Positions 1 to 12,711 of a DNA stretch of 64,000 bases are shown one piece after another. Position 1 is the stretch's first letter. The number at the start of each line of letters is the position of its first letter. Below the pieces are notes generated by a model. That model did no database searches, was not told the DNA's origin, and saw nothing but the letters and a program-made list of their open reading frames with translations. Location of the stretch: assembly GCA_941918925.1 (NCBI GenBank), contig OW799237.1, forward strand, positions 18,085,201-18,149,200, in the 5' to 3' direction. Position numbers and translations under genes: made by a program. Origin of the DNA: Phyto melanocephala (taxonomy: Eukaryota > Arthropoda > Insecta > Diptera > Rhinophoridae).

Positions 1-2145
1 CATTGACTAGAAGGATTTCCGTAGCAAATTTTATCATCATACCTCTAATTTTGTCGGTTTTATAAATTTAAATTTCATTAACAGTAAATAACGTGGAAAG
101 TGAGCGTTATAGTAGGTGTGTCGAAGTTATTTATGCTAATAGATACAACTTAGATATTTCAATAAAGTCCTTTATTATTCGATTTATAGAGAAATTATAA
201 GAATTTAAGAGAAAACGTTGTATGGGAGGTTGGCGTGTCACATTTATTTTCCGTCAGAAGAAAGCCTTTGACCAAAAAGCAATTCCTGCAAAATTTCAGA
301 ATCGTAGATCTAAATTTGTCACACTTATTAGGTTTAAAATTTTCAACATATTGGAAAATACACTGCGCGGTATAAATTTTCGTACATTTTGATCTCTAAC
401 TCCCTTCCTAATACATGCATTTAGGCAATTTTTCTTTCTTCCTTATACTCCGATTTAGCCAATTTTCTATTCCAAACAAACCTTGTGTATGAGACATATT
501 CTGGCAAAATTTGAGCCCACTAGCTTTTTCGATGGGACCTCTATCGTGCTTTTAACAGACGGACATACGGACGGACATAGCTAGATCGTCGTCAAATAAA
601 ACCCCGATTAAGAATATACATACCATTTTTTTGGTGGCGGATATAAAAACTCTTGAAGTATTACAAAAAAATTTGTTTAGCTCTTTTACTAAAATTTTGC
701 AAAAAATATTTGACCTTGTGTCACAAAAATTGGTCTCCTGATCACGGTCGGATCGTAACGGGTATAAAATGGGGAGGAGAGGAGAGTTTTATCTACTAAA
801 TGGTGCTAATTTCTTTTTGTTATCTTATGTTTTCTAGAAGTTATGGTGTATTAAAAAAAGGAATTTAGGAAAATTTAGACCTAAAGATAAAAAAAAATTA
901 TCTCTAAACATTATAAACAATTTATTTTCATGTACTAATGGCTAACAAATTTTAAAATTATACAAAACTTATTTCGTTTGAAAATCTTTTAAAAGTAAAA
1001 TGTTATAGAACTTTAAAAATCAAAATCTTACTAATAAATTTCCTGTTTTAGCAAAATGCTGAGCATGTCTATTTTTAATCACCCTGTGGCCCTTAAAATT
1101 TAACCACCCTTTACAAAAGTATAGATAGATAAAAAAAAAATTTGTTAAAATATGTATTTTAAATATTCAAATACTTATTTTAAATCTACTGATGCACATT
1201 TTTTTAAAATATTTTTAAATCTTAAACCTCATAAGACTGTGTGTACAACTATATGTAAAGTTGGCCACAAATCATTACTCTAGTTAATTTTTGTCAACAA
1301 ACTTCGGTCATTTTCGTTTTCACAAACCCCTATAAAATTCCTTTGTAGTTTGTGCAAAAAAATGTTACTAGAGTCATCTAGTGTTCTACGTGATGTTTAG
1401 CGAAGACATCATCCTCAGTGTTTGCAAAATGTAGTGGCGCCGTCAACAGATGTCGCCATCTGCAATGAATAAATGCTAATGAATATGACTAATATATTTT
1501 TATAAAAATTTAAAAAAAAAGTGGGCGTGGCACATTTATTTTCCGTTATAACGAAGACTTTGACCAAAAAACCATGTTTGCAAAATTTCAGAACCGTACA
1601 TATAGTTTTGTCAGTTTTATTACGTTTTAAACTTCAAATATACACTGAGCGGTATAAATTTTCGTACATTTTGACCTATAACTCCTTTTCTAATGCATAG
1701 ATTTAAGCAATTTTTGGGGAGAAATATTCTTTTGACTCGAGAAATATATATTCGAAGTTTCATGACTCTACGTTTATGCGTTTGGACACAATTCCTTTTT
1801 TTTCGATGTTTGAAGGACACGGTTTTTTCGACCTATTCTTGCTTTACGAGCTATAACTCTCTTTCTAATATTCCGATTTAGCCCATTTTCAATACCAAAC
1901 AAACCTTGTCTATAAGAAAGATTCTGGCAAAATTTGAGCCCTTTAGCTTTTTCGGTGCGACCTCTATCGTGCTTTCAACAGACGGACAGACGGACAGACG
2001 GACGGACATAGCTAGATCGTCATCAAATCAAACCCCGATTCAGAATATATATACTTTATGGGGTCTAAAATGGATATTTCGATGTGTTACAAACGGAATG
2101 ACAAAATGAATATACCCCCACCATTTTTTTGGTGGCGGGTATAAC
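1..2145 (+). repeat. Composite interspersed repeat, copy 1 (cut by window edge)
   Basis: This stretch matches 49131-51356 almost base for base, with only scattered differences seen by eye. It is built from two stacked pieces of the same fly repeat family. The first piece ends near 650 and the second near 2145, each with the tail hairpin 'CACCA-T6-TGGTG' followed by 'GGGTATA'. Between them, around 1089-1116, lies the end of a mariner-type MITE (cccttaaaatttaaccaccc). Short open frames here (for example 1620-1820 and 1693-1881) recur unchanged in the other copy and look like nothing known, so I do not call genes. The left end lies outside the window. Confidence 0.85.
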
Positions 2146-4280
2146 AAAAATAAAAAAACTATTTCTCACAAATCAATATAATTTGTTTTGGCTATAATGG
2201 CTATAATGGCACATATTGTCTATCATAATAGTTGGCAATTCTAACGATATAATACTAGCGAAGTTAACAACCTATGCGTTTAAAATGGGAAGCGCCATCT
2301 AGTAATGCATAGAAGAAAAGTTGTACATAAATGTTTATTATCACAGACACAGAAAACTATTATAACATTTGAAATATAATATTAAAATAAATTTTGTTGT
2401 TTTTATTGATGTAAATTTATAGGAAATTTATTTTTAAATTGAAAATATGTCAAACATTTTCAATATAGATTTCTTTAAATATCTGTTATAATATAGAATA
2501 GATGTGTTAATATAAACACACTATAATTCAGCATAAAAAAATTATTTAAAACGTTTAAAATATTCTCAAATAAACTCAAATTAAGAATCTATATGTACTT
2601 ATAAAAAAATATTTTTTTTAATATTTGATGGTGGTATAATCTAGAATATAAAATAACACTTTTACAATTTTTGTTTTTCCTGTCCTTCTGTCTGTTTCCC
2701 TCTGATAAAATTTTACTTAATAAAATCAAAAATTTTGAAAGAAATTAAGTCACGCACTTACATAGCATAATAGCTGTTAACACTAATAATAATATTGAAA
2801 TGTATCTGTTTAAAAAACTACTTGAAAGGATCTTTAGTTATTTGATAAAATTGATTTTTTTTAATGGGGAAAAAATCTATGTAAAGAGAAGTTTGTAAAT
2901 ATATTAATCCTACTTTAGGTATTTGTGAGTTATATTTTTTTAACTTTTTAAGCAAGACACACTTAATAAAGTGACAAAAAATTATCACCTGATGACATTG
3001 CAAATTTCTTAAATTTCAAAATTCCATGTTATAAAATAACCATAATTTAGTTTCTGTTAGATTTAATAGTAAGTCCAATAAATGCATAAAAAATAATAAG
3101 GGAACAATAATTGTTTCTCCAGTTCTATTTGATTTTAAATCTCAAAAAATTTTCCTGCCATAATGCAACCGTGTTGCGTATAAAGGTGGTGATGGTCGGT
3201 TAATGGAAGGTGGTAAAATATAATCTCTTTTATGCTTTAACTGCTTCTTTTCATCTCAAGTGACCAAAACGATAATCATTTCAATTTAGTTAGACACCAA
3301 AAACTGTTTTTTTTTCGATAAAAAAAAGAAGACGAAAAGACTTTAGTAAAATAACGAGTACAACATCAAACAGACAAGGCAAATAGTAAAAATAGCGCGA
3401 TTTAAAAAAAGAAAAAAAAATCATCATTATTATCATCAGACACCAAATATCTGCAACAGAATTAACAAACATACACAAGAATTAATACATACATGTGTAT
3501 GTATGAATGTATGAATGTGCATACATACGTACTTAACACAAGGAACTAACATTTTGTTTGTTTTATTCCTTTTTATCAAAAATATTATTGTACGCGTTTT
3601 AAACAAAGTCAATGGTTTACAGAATACACACAAATAAATATTCTCTTGTTTTTTTCTTAGTTTTATTTGTAAAAAATTAAAAAAAATTTTGTCGAATATT
3701 TTTTTCGAAGAGCTCAACTCCCCCTGGCTGTTGCCAAACATGGCAACCAAATGCCAATTTATCAAATGACCAAAACACATAAAAAAAACTAAATAAAACG
3801 TTCTGTAATGATTGGAAAGAGTTTGAATAAAGACTACGGGTACATGGTCAGCAATCGTGCATACAAACACACATTGTAAAGTCGTATGCATGAGCTTTAA
3901 AGGCATACAATTACAAACACGCTCTAATGGTTAGTTATTTTAGTTGTTACCCTGTTTGTTATTAACGTCTAAATAAAGCCTAAGATTTTCTTTTTTTTTT
4001 TTATAAATTCGAAAATTTTAAAAAAACAACTGCCTATGTTATGCGCAATTTTTCGTGGTAGATCAAAAAAGCATTGAAATATAAAAGAAAAATTAAAAGA
4101 ATTTGAAATAATTTAAGGGCTTAGTGTGAAATATTTGGCAAACAGAAGCTTTAGAGGCTCATAAATAGCTTTTGCGATAGAACTTTTAATTTGATAGTAT
4201 TATTTTAATATATACAGGCCAGTTACACATTTCGGTTGGGAATGATTATAATTTCGTGCTGGTCATTTCGATCATTTTTA
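2146..4280. other. AT-rich non-coding stretch, no gene seen
   Basis: About 2.1 kb of AT-rich DNA. It holds poly-A/T runs and a degenerate 'acatacat/gtatgaat' microsatellite around 3487-3531. The longest open frame (3436-3906, -) runs through low-complexity and microsatellite sequence and resembles no family I know. I see no promoter, RNA gene or transposon end here. Confidence 0.5.
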
Positions 4281-4289
4281 TTTGTTTAT

Positions 4290-4500
4290 AGTTCTTAAAT
4301 CTTTTGAAGAGGGTAGCAGTTTAAGTAATGTCCCTTTGTCTGTCCGTGTGTCTGTAAAAATCAATTTTTAGAAGCTCTTATATGCTGAACATCAATCTTT
4401 CAGATATATTCGGGAAAACTTTGTTTTCCAAACCAGCCAAATCGATTCATAATCTGCTGAGATATAAGCGAAGAAACACGACTGGTTCTTTTGTTATATA
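4290..4500 (-). repeat. Fragment of dispersed fly repeat (family II)
   Basis: This holds the 'tgtctgtccgtgtgtctgtaa' block, then 'aatcaatttttagaagct' and the 'cacgactggtt' end. The same blocks recur at 13800-13950, 26090-26180 and 59040-59120, so this is a truncated copy of one dispersed repeat. It has no coding potential. Orientation is set by comparison with the longer copies, whose head lies on the minus strand. Confidence 0.45.
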
Positions 4501-4548
4501 AATTTTAAATAATAATATTTTAAGCTCTGGAATAATTCTTTCTTACTA

Positions 4549-5154
4549 AAGGGTCCACCATCTAACGTTATTTATTCAACTAGTGCTTATTTCGTGAATA
4601 GTAACACTTTGCTCATGTCTGATTTGACAGATAATTAGTTTTAAGGCTTCAGTAGTCTTTACTTTCTGTTGTCGTTCTGTGAAGTGCCGTTCTGTTGTTT
4701 AATTTTTGTGGTTACTTTTTTTGTAAAAAATCATCTGCCTTAATTTACAAGGTAATCTTACAAACACAAGCTTATTATATTTTTTGTTTATTTTTCTCGT
4801 CAAAGTCCGTACATAAAAAAAAATTCGTTGTGTCAGATTTCATCTATAAGCAAACAGAGTCTCTATATTGCAGCCACCTTTAAAATATAGGCACTTAAAT
4901 ATCGGCTGTTTCTCTCTCAATGGCCGTCACTTAACGTTGAATTCTATTTTCTACAGGTTCGTCCGCAACGGCACGGAAAGTAACAGAACAACTAACGACT
5001 TGTACACATTTTCTATTTAACAGAATGAAGTCAGCTGATTCGGAACGGAACAGAAAGTAAATATGGTTGTGTATACGCTTGAACAACGCTGCGAAATATT
5101 GCGACATTACTTTGGCCGATTTTGCCAAAAAAAAAAGTTGTTTGGCGGACCCTT
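4549..5154 (+). mobile_element. Tc1/mariner-type element with large internal deletion
   Basis: The terminal inverted repeats are AAGGGTCCACCA (left) and its complement near TGGCGGACCCTT (right), with TA flanking both ends (4547-4548 and 5155-5156), as expected for Tc1/mariner insertion. An open frame starting at 5063 reads MVVYTLEQRCEILRHYF, which resembles the N-terminal helix-turn-helix start of insect mariner-like transposases. It then runs straight into the right terminal repeat, so nearly all of the transposase is missing. I read this as a deletion derivative that could move only with help from another copy. Confidence 0.7.
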
Positions 5155-5593
5155 TATTTACACGCCTTTGAGGTTGTTCGTTTTGGAAAAATCGGTAAAG
5201 TTATAGACAAAAATATATTTAAAAAAGCACATTTGTTTTGGATATAGAAATTTTCTAAAGTTTCTAATTGATTAATGGACAGTGTACTTAATGATAGTAA
5301 ATTACCAACCAATGTTTTGAAAATATTTCTGCAAGAAAACTTTAAAATTGATTTGAAACTGACTGAGGTATAAACACCAAAATACAACTTTCTCTATATT
5401 TTTCTTTAAAATAACAAACGAGTATTAAATTTGAAGACTACTGCTAAAATTTTCTTTTATTTTTTGGCATGACTAGTACAGTACGCGCAACTTCTAAAAC
5501 TTTCAAACTTAAGATGATAAAATTTTTGAAACTCTTCAATTTGGGTATCAATAATGAGGACATTTTTTAAAATTTAAATTTACAAATACATAT

Positions 5594-5872
5594 TGTTACG
5601 TTTATAACTTTTATAAACGTTGGCTTATTTCTTTGAATTACACCTTGAGTTCTTTTATTGCAATCAAAAACAGTTGAAATTAGTTATAAAATTAAGAGCA
5701 CTTTATTTACTTAAACACACTCAGATATTGTTTTATAGCACTTTACTTATTTCACTTATCGTTATACACTTTTATTATCAAACTCACTTTGATACGCGCT
5801 TTACAAGCTCTACTGTTATACTCTTCATGTTAGCTGTGTTGTTCGGCTATTTATAGTAACATAGTAGTAACA
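5594..5872. mobile_element. Solo LTR, Ty3/Gypsy-like
   Basis: A 279-bp unit starts TGTTACG and ends GTAACA (TG...CA ends) and is flanked by a perfect 4-bp duplication ATAT (5590-5593 and 5873-5876). The end sequences and 4-bp duplication fit Ty3/Gypsy LTRs. No internal retrotransposon coding sequence lies next to it, so it is most simply a solo LTR left by LTR-LTR recombination. Just inside the left end is an inverted repeat, ACGTTTATAA-ctt-TTATAAACGT. Confidence 0.6.
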
Positions 5873-6469
5873 ATATAATGGAAGATTTGTCACGACTTTA
5901 TATAGCTATCTTACCTATCTGTATGTGTTTTTTAATAATTACAACAAATAATTGCCTACCTTAAGGTGCAATTTTAAATTTTATTAACATGACATGACAC
6001 CCCTAAAAGTATGCACATTTATCTGATTATGGTGAATAATGCAAATATAACTATTACAATTCCACTCGAGAAACAAAAAATGGTTTAAATTTTCATTTTA
6101 CTTTTTCTAAGGAAGCAACAGGCAGATTTAATAACATTTTTCAAATTAAAACCAGTTTGCCTGAGAGTTAAATCTTTTCTTCTTAAAAATTTTGTATATC
6201 AATTCTAGACGTGGCTTATATCTAATGAATAGTCTTAAATACAATTTCATTGTTATTTTCTTTAAAAATATTATTAAATTATAAGTTTCAATTGAATCTT
6301 TTATAAGCACCCTTCCATCTTGATTTGTCTATCGCGATATTTTAATACTTTAATTTCCGTTCTAATTTGCCTTCCCAAAGTTTGAGCAGGCTGTTCTCTC
6401 CTACGCTTAATTTTAAGATTTCACTTAGTATTAGTTCCGCCAATATTAAATGATGGTTTTGGATATGTT

Positions 6470-6690
6470 TTTGGAGGAATATCAAAGCAGGCTGCTACTA
6501 TTTTGGGTCCCTTCGCTTCTTTTATGGCTAGCAAATAGCTTATCTTTCATTGCTTTGAGTTCTGCGGCACTACACACGTTTTCTTTGAAGTAGAAAATAA
6601 TTTCACATTGTCGACTATTGCCAATCCTATTTACAAATGACTCGTTATAATTCGTAATCGCCAGCACCTTTATCTTGTATGCCTACCTTT
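6470..6690 (-). pseudogene. LINE ORF2 C-terminal fragment
   Basis: On the minus strand an open frame ends '...KRSEGTQNSSSLL'. The sequence after it (complement of 6473-6500) matches the 3' flank of the LINE fragment at 10935-11575: both contain a variant of 'atagtagnngnctgctt' followed by 'gatattcc'. The protein also aligns loosely with that copy (VLAITNYNE versus MLAIINDCA). It is a short, 3'-terminal retrotransposon remnant. Confidence 0.5.
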
Positions 6691-6769
6691 GATTTTTAGT
6701 CTACCGCAATTTAAGTCTCATTAACCTTTTTATGTATTAGGTCCTGGGTTCTTACTTGCCCCCTTAAGT

Positions 6770-7075
6770 AAAGATACAGATGGAACTAACCATGCTCTCA
6801 TTTTGTATGGATTCAACTGTTATGAGCGTGCGATATAGCTCCTCGACCACCTTCACTAGACTCATGCGCTTCTGGGGCTCTCTAACCTCATTATGAATGT
6901 GATCCAGAGTTCTCCTCTGCCTCAGCCATAGTTATTGGAACACCTTTATACTCCAATAAGAAGAAACGCCAAGGCGTAGATTCTCGACTAGGGAAACATG
7001 CCCACAGAGCGACAGAAGATGGTTAATATAAGGCAAGGCGTGTCTAGGTCCATTTACATTCACGTATTTTTGCGT
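6770..7075. other. Unclassified, less AT-rich block
   Basis: About 300 bp with clearly higher GC than its surroundings. The minus strand reads as short interrupted frames (for example ...EPQKRMSLVKVVEELYRTL). This looks like decayed coding sequence of a mobile element, perhaps a further part of the LINE relic just downstream, but I cannot assign a family. Confidence 0.3.
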
Positions 7076-7079
7076 TTAA

Positions 7080-10000
7080 GTGACATTGCCTTTTTTGGCA
7101 TGCAATTACTTATTAGGGGATATTGTTTGTGGCCTAGTTACTAGTTAATAATAATTTTAAAGCCCTGGATTTTCAACAATATAAATATATTTTATACTAC
7201 TCCTTTTAAATCACAAACCTTCGAAAACAAACGTTTTATGAAAAATATGTTTTAATTTTGTTAATTTATATAAAATGCTTAAAGCAAACAAAATCCTTAG
7301 CTTTGCTTAATTGTCTTTATATATAAAATATATTTTATATATTTTTTTCTGCAACATCCACGTAGAAAAAAAATCCACCATTTAACGCGTAAATACTTAA
7401 AAAAATAACTGCAAAGAAAAAAAAAGCCATTTGCACTAAAAACCATTACAGGACACATACATACGTATAACGTAGGACCCTCTAAATATTATTACTTCTT
7501 TACTTCTTTTTAAATTTTTTGTTTGTTGTTTGTTTTTTAAGTCTGACTGGTAACAGTCATGTTTTCATATAAAAATAACTAGCATCTATGGTCATTCCAC
7601 ATCTAAAAAAAAAACAGGCAAGAGCGCTATATTCGGCTGTAGCGAATCTCAAATGTCTTTCGCAAAAGTGTAGATACACAACTCTATATACATTTTTCTA
7701 AATCTGTTCCTTATACTTGTTTAATCGTTGCTGTCGTTTTGGTTATTAAGGGCATGCCATTTTCGTGCGACGTACACCAAATATATATAAGAATTTAGTA
7801 ATTTTAGTAATACGGCTGAAGGAGCCTGTTCTACATACCCCCGTATCATGAAAGCTTTAAAAATGTAATAACTTCAACAAAAACCCACACAGCTTGTACC
7901 AATAATGATAGAATAAAGATTACGACTTTCTGCGCATATAATTTAAATTTTCTGCGCATGTCGTGCTAATGACGTTACTTAAACTATGTTCCTATTGGCT
8001 AATAGGATTAAAGTCTTGCAAGTTGAAATTGTAAATTTCACATATAAAACAAGCTGGCAACCCATGTTGGTACTCAAACTTTACGCAACCTGTATTATTA
8101 TTGACTAACGCTCGATTTACACGATAAAAGGTCAAGGAAGAAACATTAGTAGAAACAACATCACGTTTTCTGTTTTTATTGATTTTTGGTATTACTTTTT
8201 ACGCTCATTTGCGTTTTCTTATTGTGCTTTATTCTTTTATCGTTTTTGAAGTGACAAGTGCTTTTTGAAGGAAAAAGCGGAAAATCAACTAAAAATATTT
8301 TTAAATATTTTAGTTTTTGTATTTAGTGGAAAAATATTTTGCATTACAAATACATATTTGTATTAAAATTTTTTATATTTTTTTTTAAATTCGAGCGAAC
8401 AAGTGAAGAAGATTAACCGATTATAAGTAAAAAAAAAAAATCACAAAAAAGAATCTTAAAAAAAAATCATTTAAAAAAATCATCATATAAATGAAAAGAG
8501 ATTTTAGGCATTATATTAGTTAAATCACGTCTAATTTTATTTCATACGATTTTTACATAGGAAGCTATTTGGTATTTTTAATTTAAAAAAAAATAAATGA
8601 ATAAAACAAATTTATGTTCACTTACCAATGATTTTAAATTAAAAAAGTTTGATCTTTTATATTAAAAATTTTTTCGGCAGTGTTTCAGTAGGAACATTTT
8701 TACTTGACAGCCCAAACCGTGGGATCAATACTTCATCTGATGAAAAATCATGCGCAGGGCGTTTTCTTAAATTATATCTTTCTTGGCTTGTACCATCTTT
8801 TACATACATACAAACATAAGCATGTATTCGTGCCCGCTTGATTTTATTGATACCAACATCATTGCAGTTTATTGATCAACTGAACAAGGAAAAATTTTTT
8901 TGTATGTACTTATTATATCCATCACTGACAATCAACAAACGGATTAGAAGTAATCTGGGAGCTGCAGAAATTGACACTGTTCAGTAAAAGAGAGGTATAC
9001 ATGGTTTTGTGTTCATATCTCAGTTCCTGATAGGTCGAATTACGAAATTCTTAATACCAAAATTTAGAAAGTAATACTTATAAATTGGTACCACAAGCGA
9101 GTCCATGAGATATGTGGGGCTCCAAAAAGATAATTTCAACGCTCAAACGGATGGACAGACAGACATATGGATATAGCTGAATCGACATTTCTATCTATAA
9201 GTATTCAGAATATATATGTATATGTACTTAATGGGTAGCAAATACAAACGAATGGACAAACTTATATAGATCCTTTTACACTCTCGCATGAAGGATATAT
9301 GCATAAAAATAAAACACGAAAATCTTATAAAGAAAAACTATACATATGCAGCCCTAAATGAATAGGTCCTTTTTCGCCAGGAGTTATTGTCTATAGTTGT
9401 AGATGTTGTGGTGTTTGTTTTTGTTTAATAAAAAAAACTCTTGTTAGATTTTAATTCGTTTTTATTTCTTTTTAATTTTTTATTACATTTTTACAATTTT
9501 GTTATTGTTTTGTTTTTTTTTCTCGTTTATTAGCTTTTTGCTGTTGTGTTTATGGCGAATGTAAGCAGAGTTATAGTGTCGTTTTTTTGTCAGCGAAAAA
9601 ATTTTATTTTATTTAAGCATGTGAGATTGGTCTTATAAGCCTGATGATGTTACTAAAACTGACGCTGGTTGTTGTTTGTGTAAATGCTGTTGTTTTTGTT
9701 GTTGTGGTTATTGTTGTTGTTCTTAGTTAGTTATTGTCCTTTGGCGAGTGTTTACGACAAACACTCACAAAGGAGTAGGAAATTAAAAATGGCGAAATAA
9801 AGTTAAATTTTTTATGCCATATACCATACATTTATTTTTATTTTATTATTATTATTTTTTTCTACAAGTAAACAACAAAAATCTTGTGTGTCTGTTTTTT
9901 AATGAAAAAATTTTTTTTTAATATTTAGTATGGAATACTTATTTGGCGAGCAGGACTAAAAATATAAAATGAATGAAAATACAAAGAATTAAATAAATAA

Positions 10001-10286
10001 ATGAAATTAGTCTTAAAGCATTAACAAGATTGCTTTATGTTACACATTTTTACGAGGAGAAAATGGTTTTATAGGTGCACAAGGATTTTTTTTAATGTGA
10101 ATATAATATGGCCCAATAATAACTTGCAGTCCAAACTTGACTTAAAAAATATTCGCTTTTATGAAAAATTAGTTTTTAATAAAAACTGGACTGAAACTAA
10201 AAAAAAAATATTGTTGTATCGTTGATTAAAGGTTGGTAGAATTTAAGAGAAAAATTTCTTTTAACGCCAGATAATGATGGTAAATA
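7080..10286. other. Non-coding AT-rich stretch with repeat debris
   Basis: No gene is supported over about 3.2 kb. It contains a decayed repeat head at 7609-7650 (gagcgctatattcggctg), another dispersed fly repeat with 'acagacagacatatgg' near 9155-9240, and a TTG/TGTTGT-rich simple stretch near 9668-9722. Short open frames such as 10037-10225 have no recognisable features. Confidence 0.5.
7925..8075 (+). promoter_or_regulatory. Candidate core promoter (weak)
   Basis: TATAAAA at about 8043 is followed roughly 30 bases later by 'actcaaact', a poor match to an insect initiator. About 50 bases upstream is 'cctattggctaatagg', an interrupted palindrome containing an inverted CCAAT box. Further upstream, 'tttctgcgcat' occurs twice. 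No coding exon follows in this window, so if real it would serve a non-coding transcript or a distant exon. In AT-rich DNA a chance TATA box is likely. Confidence 0.15.
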
Positions 10287-10487
10287 AAGGGTGGTTAAAT
10301 TTTAAGGACCGGTGTTGATTTTAAACAAAACACAATTTATTAATTAACTCGATGCTCAATTGTATATCTTTCTATGGTTCAAATTGAGTTAGTCTGAAGA
10401 TGAGAAATGTCAAATGAAATGCAGAAAAAACTTGACGTTTAGGTGTGGTTTACCTTCTACTTCGGCCCTTAAAACTAAACCACCCTT
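10287..10487. mobile_element. Mariner-type MITE
   Basis: A 201-bp unit has inverted ends AAGGGTGGTTAAATTTTAAG (left) and the imperfect complement 'cttaaaactaaaccaccctt' (right). TA precedes it on the left; the right target base has mutated. The right half matches 58860-58996, and both ends match the 490-bp element at 48399-48888, so this is a deletion derivative of that family. Confidence 0.65.
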
Positions 10488-10934
10488 TGTAATCAGCACA
10501 AAGTAAAAATATTTTGCCAGTCAAGGGTCTAACTTGGGTCTTAATTGGTCTAAATTGAAAGCAAAGCAGTTGTGAGATTTAATTTCAAATTTAACTGTCT
10601 CAACAGTGTTGCCATATTTTCATAAAATTTCATACGATTTGCAAATTTAACAAGCAAAATGTTTTTTTAGTTTTGGTATTAAAGAAGTTAATGAAGTTGA
10701 TCAAAAAAAAAAAAAAAAAACCAAGCCTTTATTGTTTGACAGTGATTTATTTGAAGTTGTGTGTTTCATATTTTATATAGCCTTAACATTTAGCTATCAT
10801 TATTGCCACCTGATGGGTTTTTATTTATATAGATCGATTTATCGGTATTAGGGAAATAGGCCATAGATAGGAAATTAGAAGAATTAGTATACATATTCTT
10901 TAAATGTAAACTCTTTTGAGTAGTACATACATAC

Positions 10935-11575
10935 ACATGTAGGGGGAATATCGAAGCAGACCACTACTATCACGGGTCCCTTTTCGACCCCCTTCGCTCC
11001 TCAGTGATTTCGTGTCCACCGATCAGTATACCTTCAACCACTGAGTCCCGCGCCACAACTGGCATTTGCTCTGGACTAGGAAAACGATTTCACACTGACG
11101 ACTGGTGATTGTCGACAATCCTCATCGCACAGTCATTTATAATCGCCAGCATCTTCCTCAGACTAAGGTCCCCCATCGCACTCACACTTAATGTGTGCTT
11201 GCCTGTGATCCTTAATCTTCCGCTCGCCAACGCCGGACACTCGCATACTATATGCGCTGCTGTCTCGGCATCATCCAGGCACATTCAACAAATATCATCA
11301 TCCACGATCTGTATCCTCTTCAGATGATATTTGAAGTTCCCATGTCCTGTAATCAACGCAGTGGTCCAGCTCATCATACTCCGATTAAAACCGAGTATCT
11401 TCACTGCTCCCCTGCCAAGTGGCTCCCTGAGCACCATACGAGCCTGACTACACGTGGTTCCCTCCATCCACCTTCGCAAGCTCATAGAGTTCACCCATTG
11501 AAAGATCTTCGCCCGCACTAGCCCATTGCCCAGAGCCTTTTGAGTAGTTAGTAACAGCCTAACCAAAATCATATC
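10935..11575 (-). pseudogene. Non-LTR retrotransposon ORF2 C-terminus with a nonsense codon
   Basis: The minus strand reads one frame of about 160 codons from 11572 to 11090. Its end is cysteine/histidine rich (MCLDDAETAAHIVCECPAL), the pattern that follows the RNase H part of LINE ORF2 proteins in insects, preceded by ALITGHGNFKYHLKRI. A single in-frame TGA at 11285-11287 sits where related proteins carry Arg before the Cys, so CGA to TGA is the likely change. The reading continues past 11090 toward 10980. The 5' part is missing, as is common for LINE copies. The family (Jockey, I or R1 type) cannot be settled by eye. Confidence 0.65.
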
Positions 11576-11579
11576 ATTA

Positions 11580-12703
11580 AGCGTCGTCTATTTTTTTTAA
11601 ATTCTCATGATGTTGCAAAATATATAAGGCAGAACCAGACTGCGTGACATCAACGCCTTTTAAATAGCAATCTCGATTATAACATAGGGTAAGATGGTGC
11701 AAATGTTTTTTTTTTTGCTATTAAAACTATTGAAAAGTAATGCCATCTTAGCTTTTTTTAGATCCATAAAGCGATTTTATTTAATTTTTTGTGTGGTGAT
11801 ATTATTAAAAAATTTAAGTTGACATTACTGTCATGACACAACGTTGATGCCTTTATTAAAATATGTAATTTTGAATTTTAGTCGCTAGATAAAGCTGAGC
11901 TTGATGTTCTGATTTTGACTTGGCTGTATGAAGGAATTTTCTGTTGGTAAGAAATACGAAGAAATTTTCCCTTTAAAGTAAGATCGCCTTTAGTGGACCA
12001 AACTTGATATTCGCATCCGCGAATATTTACTAATTGATTTTCATTACATCACTACTATTTATTTTTTATTTCAACTTTCTTTTATGTTTTTTACTCAACT
12101 TTATATTTTTACTTTCTTCGTAGTGTTTGTGTTAGCAATTATTAAAGTAAATACTTTTCTGTTATTTTTGTTTAGCTTCTTTCTTGTTTGTGATTAAAAA
12201 AATATAACTTTTTATTCACGCATATAAAAAGATAGGAATGAAATGACACAGAAGTAGGGTTATGTTCTTAGGGATTATGTTTAGTGGAAAAAAAATAAGT
12301 GCTTTATTTAACGCTTAAAATGTTTTCATGTTTATTTGAAGTTATTTTTTTTATTATTTAAATAAATGTTATAAAAATTTACTATTTTTAGAAAAAGCAA
12401 TATTAAAGATGCATTACTAAGATTTACCTTTTTTTAAATTAGTAAGTCAAGAATGGAAAAGTTGATAAAAGTTGACTACTGCAGAGTTAAAAATAACAAC
12501 TTTTAGTAATATTTGTTAGAAGCCTAAAAGTATTTTTTTTTAATTAATTTTTTAATAAATATAAAACGTGAATGTTTTTATGTTTAGATGTTTGGATTTT
12601 GCTACTAAATCACATAAAAACGGTTGGCCAAAACTAAATGAAGTTTGACACACATTTAGAGAACAACCTAGAGTAACATACAATGACTTCTATGCAATGC
12701 TGT
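11580..12703. other. AT-rich non-coding stretch
   Basis: I see no gene, RNA or transposon end in these 1.1 kb. The sequence is AT-rich with poly-T runs. Confidence 0.5.
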
Positions 12704-12711
12704 ATCGGCAC

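Noticed and set aside
1620..1881. Two short open frames conserved exactly at 50774-51035
   Set aside because: Their conservation follows from the recent duplication of the whole composite repeat; nothing else suggests coding.
3436..3906. 156-codon open frame on the minus strand
   Set aside because: It crosses a microsatellite and poly-A/T runs, has no domain, and no splice or promoter context supports it.
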